A stretch of DNA of 64,000 nt from Megaleporinus macrocephalus. Lineage: Eukaryota > Chordata > Actinopteri > Characiformes > Anostomidae. Below the pieces are notes generated by a model, which was given only the letters and a program-made list of their open reading frames with translations, did no database searches and was not told the DNA's origin. A program made the translations under genes and the position numbers. How positions within the stretch are numbered: the first letter of the stretch is position 1; the number at the start of each line of letters is the position of its first letter. Location: NCBI GenBank assembly GCA_021613375.1, contig CM038717.1, positions 36,336,699-36,400,698 on the forward strand. The letters are read 5' to 3'. Of this stretch, positions 45,701-54,600 are shown one piece after another.

Positions 45701-48591
45701 GTTAACCAGTGTAAACAGTGTAAACTTTAGTAGTGCAAATATGTAATAAAAAGCAGCATCACTGTTTATATGTATAGACTGTATATATGATGTATAATAT
45801 AATAGGCACAGTGTAATAATAACAGTATAGTCATTATTATATATAATTAACAGTGTAGTATATATAGCATGCAGTTATACATATAAATCTGTCAAATAAA
45901 TATATAATAAGATACAGTCTGATACCTGAAGACTGATATAGGGGTCCGGAGTACACCAGTGTTACAGGATTAATTCTTGCTGTGCTGGGATGAGTTAAAC
46001 AGTCTGATGGCCTCAGGGACTGCTCATAACTTTTGGTGTAAAGTGCATCCAGCCCTGTGATCTGACATTAGTGATTCCGCTGAGCTGATGTGTTTGTAAG
46101 CGATTAGACTCTATAATAACAGCATCAACTTCACACTTCTGCACATGTTTTGGACTAAAATAAAACTAAAGCTATTAAAAAAGTTATATTGTTATATTTT
46201 CTAGATTCCAGAGGAGAAATGATCATGTTTGTGTTCAATGTACTAAGAACTGCAATCTGAGACTACCATGCACTAAAGCTAGGGGAAGCAATATGACTAT
46301 ATTTTATTAGCATGACAAATCAGCCAACAATAGCATAAGGAGTATATTGTGGATATTGTCTGTCCTTAAATAGTCCTGTTGAATTTGATTTAGTGCAGTG
46401 TAGTTTAGGGCTGTGTATTGGCAAGAACCTGGTGATACAGCGGTCACGATTCAATATATCGCGATATATATTGTGATACTGCAAACAAAGTGATATATTA
46501 CATACACCACTGTATGAACAGGTTTGCCAATGCTTACATCAGTATTGCGTCCTTGTGCTGCTTGTTAATGTTGGAGTGGAGCTGAAAATGGATTACAACA
46601 TCTAGTGGTCAAAGGTTTAAACACAACACATACTAATGCACTTTCTGTCAGGAATCTGTGTATCAATTTTTTTTTTGGACAATCTATACAGTACCACTAA
46701 ACATAATATTCCGATATTCAATATTCCGATAATTTCTTACACCCCTAATGTAGCTTGTACAATATTGAATTGGTAGTTTTATATGTAGCAATACAGATGC
46801 TGCCTGTTCCAGCTTATTAATTCTCAGGTAAACTAAATAACGTTTGGCATAACATGCATCAGGAAAATGTTGTAATTAAATTGAAACATTTATAATCCTA
46901 TTCATCAGTGCAGGAATTTGTGAATACATTCTTTTTTAGCTGAAAGAACATTGATGACAGGCTGATTAAAATAATAATAAATACATTCACCCCTATGTCT
47001 GCTCTGATGTTCATTCAACATCTAAAAGGGGAAGGCTAAGGCTCTCTCTGTACTGTCCAGTTCCACTAATGTGACACATCACCCACAAACGCCAAGCACT
47101 GTTCTGATCAACAGCAAAGAGGAACCGGGCCATAATATCCACAGGACTAAGTGTGTAACTCTTTATTCAATATTAATTTCTACTTTCAGGACTACTGCTG
47201 TTTATTACATTAACTACGCAGTATTTACTGTTTGTCCCAGTACCGTCTGCTTTGCCGTCCATCATGTCTTTATTCATTCTCATGTAGCAATGTATGATAA
47301 TGTTCTTGTGCACACAGATATGCACACAGTGAATGAGAATATAGAAGAATTTAACTGTACAGTAAAGTACGAAGTATCCAGAAGCACCAGAAAAGGTCAG
47401 GATGGAAAAAAGTACTATAAAGCGCTAAAAAAGTACTAGACTAATTATTCCTGCAGCCAACTCGCTTCTACTGAGATTGAGCTCCACAGATTTACAGATG
47501 CTTTAAAAAAAGTCTGTAGATGTAAATACGTAAATAAATGTTTCATTAGGTTAAACGTAAAGCCAGCAATCTTCAAATGTGCTCAAGCAGCGACCCAGCC
47601 AAAAACCAAAAACCCAATTAAATTAACAGAATAGTGAATTACTAGCCAACAACGCAGCTCCCAGAGTTTACTCAGAAAAGACATTGTTTTATGATGCAGA
47701 TGTTATCCAAATATAATGATAATGTGATATGTGCCAAGTCTCAACCCCCCACCCACCCCCCACTGCTGCTTTTAATTGACATTGATGATGAAAATTGGAA
47801 AACTGAGTTCACTATGGCTGTGTACTGGTAAGAACCTGGCCATACAATAGGCACCACGATACAGAGATTACATCTCAATATACTACAACACTGAAAGCAA
47901 GGCAAAGCATAAAAAACACACCGCCACATGCATTGGCTTGCTAGTACTAACACTGGCAGTGCACCCTTACACTACTTGTTTATGTTGGAGTCTACTAGCT
48001 GAAGCCAACACTGCTATCTAGTGGTTGGGGTTTTGAACAACAACAAAAAAAATAAACCACTGTCTACCACCCACCTTTACATATAAGCCATTAATCAAAA
48101 ACCAGTACTGCGTTTATAAGAGTCAATATAGTATTACAATATCATATTACAATTATAATATTATTATTTTACACCGCAGGTGATAATGCAGTGGAAAGTA
48201 CATGATATTCAGGTTCAGATTCATGGGGACTCGGCAAAGAAAACAAATGCAAATTAATTATAGATAATAGCGTGATTAATCAACATTAATTATTTTATTA
48301 ATTTGACAGCAGACACCACACACTTACATATATACACATACGGCCATATCATGTGACATCACTGTCCAAAAACGAGAAAATATTGTGATATAAATTAACT
48401 CGTATAATTCAAAGCTACCTGTACGATGAAAATAATTACGGTGTTTTCATTACTGCTTTAAACATGACAAGCAAGTCACTCATGTGACACTGGCTAATTT
48501 ACCCACCGCACGTTACCATGTTGAAACCGGGACTAAATATAGACTTTAATGAGATGAGCTAGAACAGATGAAAACATGAGCTTCTGCAGAA

Positions 48592-48655
<64 letters not shown>

Positions 48656-51600
48656 AGAGAGCGAGAGAGAGAGAGAGAAACGTGCCCAATCCGTGAGCGA
48701 GTCCATCAGCCCGCACACATCTCACGCTCATGACAAATTAAGAAATGCAATTCAGCAATACGCCAGCCAAAGGTGGACAAAATCAATAATGTGACCTGCA
48801 GCTGAGGAGGTGCTGCTCGCGTGAACGTGAGCGCAGGCGGGGTTGTGGGGGGCTTTGGAAGACTCTGAGGGAAATCTATAGCAGCTAAAGAGCTGAGAAC
48901 ATACAGCAGCTGGTGCAGCTCTGATCTGATCAATAGCGACTGCTCAGTGATAACAGAGAGCTGGACAACAAGCAGGACACGCACTTTACAGAGCAACACG
49001 TCTGGGGTCACGTTGGGCCTGTTTCCTGATATTTGGCGGGACCAGCCTTCTACAGAGTGAGCAGCATTTAGAAGAGCACAGCCGGGGCGCGCATAAATAA
49101 CGCTGAGGGTCCTCTCCTGAGGAGATACTCTCAATGTTTAAATAGAGTAGCTGGCCAATATGTCATAGTAGAGGCTGTGTATTGGCAAGAACCTGGCGAT
49201 ACAATACGTATCGTGATACAGGGGTCACGATTCAATATTAGGGGTGTAAGAAAATATTGAAAATACAGAATATCGGGATATTATGTTTGGTGATACTGTA
49301 TTGATTTTAAAAAACACAGTATCGACACAGATTCCTGTCAGACAGTGAATCATTGTGTGTTGTGTTTAATTCTCTGACCACTAGATGGCAGTGTTGTAAT
49401 CCATTTTCAACTCCACTCCAACATTAACAAGTAGCACAAGGGCGCAATGCTATTGTAAGCATTGGCAAACCTGTTCATACAGTGGTGTGTTTTAATAGTA
49501 GGATTTGAAAAATCACAGTATATCACATCGCTTGCAGTATCGCAATATATCACGATATATTGAATCGTGACGGCTGTATCACGATACGTATTGTATCGCC
49601 AGGTTCTTGCCAATACACAGCCCTATTCAATAGTGATATTACACGTAATATATAGAGATTTTTGTAATCCTACTATTAAAACACACCACTGTATGAATCT
49701 AGTGGTCAGAGGTTTAAACACAACACACAATGATTCACTGTCTGGCAGGAAGCTGTGTATCAATACTGTGTTGTTGAGAATTAATACAGTATCACAGAAC
49801 ATAATATCCCAATATTCAATATTTTGATATTTTCTTACACCCCTGTCATATCAGTATACGGTCACTCTTGGTTTTGGCAAGGTTTGGCTAATTTGGCCAA
49901 CATTACATACGGTTATATTGTTGGTTGGTTTTTTTTTCGATGAAGCAATGAGGCAAATATAGTGCATTCTCTTATAACCAGATAATATCAGATGGTCAAA
50001 ATGTAATCTTCCTCAAAGTTATCACATCTCATCAGCTGCATTTTTATAGCAGTAACCTTGTTGCCACAATTTTCTTTCATTTATTCATTTCTGTATCCCA
50101 GAAGGCCTAAACAACTTGGTCCAAATATAAATGAAAATAATAATCATTATGATAAACATTTGATATCGTCACTGTAACTATCTCCTCTGTCAAAAATTCA
50201 AGACAAATGGACCAAAATTAGAATTAAAATCTTTTTCCTTCTGTTTCGTCGATATTCATTTATTCCGGTTTGAGGCTTGAATACTGAATTTGCCAGTCAG
50301 TTGTGTGTGTGTCGTTTCCAGGTGGTTCACAAGCTGTTCTGTTATTAATCACTCGAACTTTTACGTGTGGGAAACTTTGAGCCAGAACTGTTCACAGTGG
50401 TTGTAATAGGAGCCAAGCGTCCACATCTAAAACCTATAAAGAATATCGTCGCTGTCCAATGAAAAACATGAATCTCCATTTTTGTTGATTTTGAGTTTTC
50501 TACATCATTCGAACACGACAGTGGTTGTTTACACAATTTCCTGATGAAGTGACCAATAGAAGTGCTCCAAAATAGCTTGGAAAAAATTCTGGTTCCATTG
50601 ACTTACATTAAAAATAAAGATTTTGGTCTCTGCTGTAAAGTTATCATTTTCATTGGACAGCGACGATGTGGCACCTGATGTCACTGTTTTCAGAATTTGT
50701 TTAAAAAAAAATAAATAAAAAAAGACAACTTTTCCACTATTTTATCCATCATCTGCAATTCACACAAACACTCAGGAATGGCTATATATCTGTGTTGCAG
50801 ATATGTAGACCCTTGGTTTCCATCACCACTACTAAAGAAACCTGAGTCTCTACAATAAACCATTTCACACTAAACGTCTCTGCTTCCATCACATCTCTTG
50901 AACAATACACAATTTGAGCTCTCACTGGAATTCCCCTTAAAAACAATATTCTTGATAATGTAGGCTACAACAAAAACACAGAGCTATATATTATATACAC
51001 TGTGTGACACTAAGAACAAATAAAGATGTAGTGTAGTAATTAATATGCAGGCCTAATGACTTACTACAAGCACAGAGTAGACTACATTCATATTCAACTG
51101 AGCTAGAACTGCTCATTAGTGATGCATGTTGTCGCTGTCCAAAGAAAAACAAGGATCCCCAACATGAAAACATTTACAGGAGAAGCCAAAAACCTACTTT
51201 ACTTTCAGTGTAACTCAATGGAACCAGAATTTTTTCCAAGCTACTTTGGAGCATTTCTATGTGTCTGCTCCAAAAAATCAGGGCCATAAATCTAGAACTG
51301 ATTTATAATCACATTTTGTGAATCAGGTTGAATATAATAAAATCTAATTCCAGATAGTATATTAGTATATTATGGAAAGATCTCACAAAGCCTTTCAGAA
51401 CGTATAGTATAACTACTGAAATGATGATAACAGCCTTGATAAACCAGTAATATTCAGCAACACCTGCTTGGTCATTTTTTTAGAGGAGAGCTCGCTGTTA
51501 TATCATCACTGTCCAAAGAAGACAGGCATCTCCAAGATGGCAACTCCTCAAGGGATGCCTTTACTTTTAATTAGAGATGGACCGATCAGCGGTTTTGAGG

Positions 51601-54600
51601 CCGATTCCAATCACCTTTCAGCGCCGATAGCCAATACCGATCGAGGGCGGGCCTATATGTAGTTATTAGCGCAAGCAAGTCATGACACATGGTCGAAACT
51701 GGTTTATTACCATTTTTAACGAGCTCATATGAAACAGTATAATATTTTTAACAAAATTAACAGTAAATAAACAAAGTAAATCAAACAAATATCGCCAATA
51801 CGGCAATCATTAAATTTAGACCCTTAATTTAAAACAAAAAAAGCTAATTAAATACAATTATTTTAAACGACAATCTGTAATCATGAAATGTAGATCTTGA
51901 ATTGCTGCTGTTCTGTTCGTACCGGTCAGATCTGGTCTGTACAGTGTTCTGGGTTATTTGTTTTGTGCTAGCTGCGCGTGCTAGCTCTGCTGTTTGCTGG
52001 AACTCACTGTACTCAGCCACAGTGTTGTATCAGATTAGTAGTGTTAAATGTCTTGGTTCTCCAACCAGACACGTTTTACAAATTTTAAAAACATCCTGGA
52101 TGAGTCTGCGTCACATACGGTAAAGAAGTGCCAGACGGACAACCTAGTGGTTCAAATAGGAATTGCAAGAAGCTGGCCGGAGGGGGTTTCAAGGAGGTCT
52201 CCTTTTCCTGGATGAAACGCTAGCTGTAAATACACAAATTAAGCTCATTGGTTTAACCGCATTAATCGGCTCTCGGGATCGGCTAAATTGGAGAAATATA
52301 GGCTGATCACCGATCACATACTTTGATTAAAAATGGGCCAACACCGATACATAGCCGATCGATCCTTCCATCTCTACATTTAATGTAAGTCAATGAAACC
52401 AGATTTTTTCCCTCAAGCTATTTTTTTTTATTGGACCATTATTTCTAAAATATTTCTAAAAATGTAAACGGCAGCTGCACACAAACATTCCTTCACAGCA
52501 AGCCAAGTACGGTCCTCAGCATTCTGAGCGTTTAACAGATAAGAGTTAATCGTCAGGATTAGTGTTGCACCAATACTGATACCGTATCGGTATCGGCGCC
52601 GATACTGGCACTTACATACAGTATCGGTATCTGCAATAGAGAGCACCGATACCATGAAGCTTATTGACTAAATGGCTGCACGTTTCTGCATAGTAGCGAT
52701 TTTTATTTTTTCATAGCTCTGAAACGTTTAATGTGCAGTTACTCAACCAGTAAATGGTTCCTTCAAGGTTATTATATGTTATTCAGGATAAAAAAAAGTG
52801 GAACACTATAAATATCAGGATTTATAGCCATATATCGAGCATTTAAGTCAGAGTTGGTATCGGTACTCGGTATCGGCAGATACCTGAAAAGGTGGTATTG
52901 GTATCGGTGAGGAAAAAGTGGTATCGGTGCATCCCTAGTCAGGATAATGCGGTCACAGACAAAAACAAAACATTCATGAAAGAATTTGATGGTGGGTTAA
53001 GAGTAGCAGTCTTTTTCATGTGATGTTTCTCCACTGTGACAGATTTACTACCGAAAATAGCCTGGGACAAGGCATAGCCACACCTTTGCAGAGGCTTTGA
53101 CTGTTTGTGTGACTCAATTTTTCAGTGTGACGTGCGCATGACATCATACTTTTCTTGCATCATAAACCTCACGCCAGAAAAACTGACCATATAAGCTGAT
53201 GTGAAGCACAATTTAAGCATAACTGCACAGTCTGACGTGGAGTTAGACCAAGATTGGTACACTGCAATCATATAGTGTAAAGCAAAACCCATGTAATTCT
53301 CCCATTACGTGTTGCGATCGTGAAGACGCAATTATCAACAAGTTACATTCTCCAGGAGACTCACAATATGATTAAATAACAAAACAATACTCACAGTTTC
53401 TAACAGTAAATGAATAACATCACACACACACATGCTACGTAATGATTACGTGCATTTTAAAGCCCTAAGACCAAGAGCTGTTTGCTAAAGTTTGTAGAAA
53501 TTCAATAATATTTGCTGAGTTTAAGTGCGGTGAGATGTTCTACCACACTAACTTGGGTCTGAAGGCCCCTAAACTCGATAATTAGTTGATAAGCTGTATC
53601 ATGTGTGCTCGAGCAGTGAAAACAAACCAAATTGTGTTGTAGCCCTGAGTTCGAGAAGCCTGTCGTAGATCCATTTGTCAACCTTTATTGTGTGACATTT
53701 GGATCAGTGGTAGTGCCGAGAACAGAGCGCTGGCTTCTACCGTCAAGGCGCATCTTCATAAAACAATGGGCCGTGTTTATGGCTTTGCTCTTTTGGCCCG
53801 TTTGCTTTGTAATCAAACTGGAACTGGAACAATGATAGGGTATTTGAAGCAGGCGGGGGTAACTTCGATCTCTAGGCCACAATAATGTCTGTACAGGCTG
53901 AGCCAGGGCTACAGAATCAGTTCCCCTGTTAGGAGAGACAGGGAGCTTGTTTCAAACAGAAAAGGCTGATATTTTACTACATGTGAGACAGATGTGACAT
54001 CTGTGTATCAGTGTGAACGGCAAAAACAACACTGAACCTCACCGGTTCAACTGATCTGATATGCAACAATGAAACAGCTCTGGACAGCCCCCAAAAAAGA
54101 CCCCATTCATTGCACACGCCCTGTGTTATGAATCAGCCAAACAAGGTCACATGCAAAAGAAGCTGCAGCGTTAAAGAAAAGTTTAGAGCCTGAAAGCAAA
54201 GTGTACAAAAACAATGGACGTGAACCAAACCAGTGGCTGCGCAGCAGTGAGTTACGTTTGTTTGAGGATTAAGCTATTTGTCATCAAAGTGTTGACAGCT
54301 AATCAGCCAAAAGATCAAAGACACTTACACTATTAATCGTCAATTAGCATAACGTGCATTGATGCGTCATAAAGATGGTCGCGCCTACTGAAAGCATGGA
54401 TTTATCCGGAACGCAAGCTGCAGCTACAAACAATCTCTCGCGTGTATCTAAAGTTGTGGGAGTGTTTCACACAGAAACACAACAGTGTGGTGCTCTGTCA
54501 GCTCTGCACAGTGGAGATGATCACAACAGTACAACTGCTATACACGAGACCTTGAAGCTCAAACATCCCATAGAGCTTCATCAACACAGCAGCAGGACAG

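Noticed and set aside
47071..47439. 122-codon plus-strand frame in tbca intron 1
   Set aside because: It has no known motif, lies antisense to tbca and has ordinary intronic composition. There is no evidence of expression.
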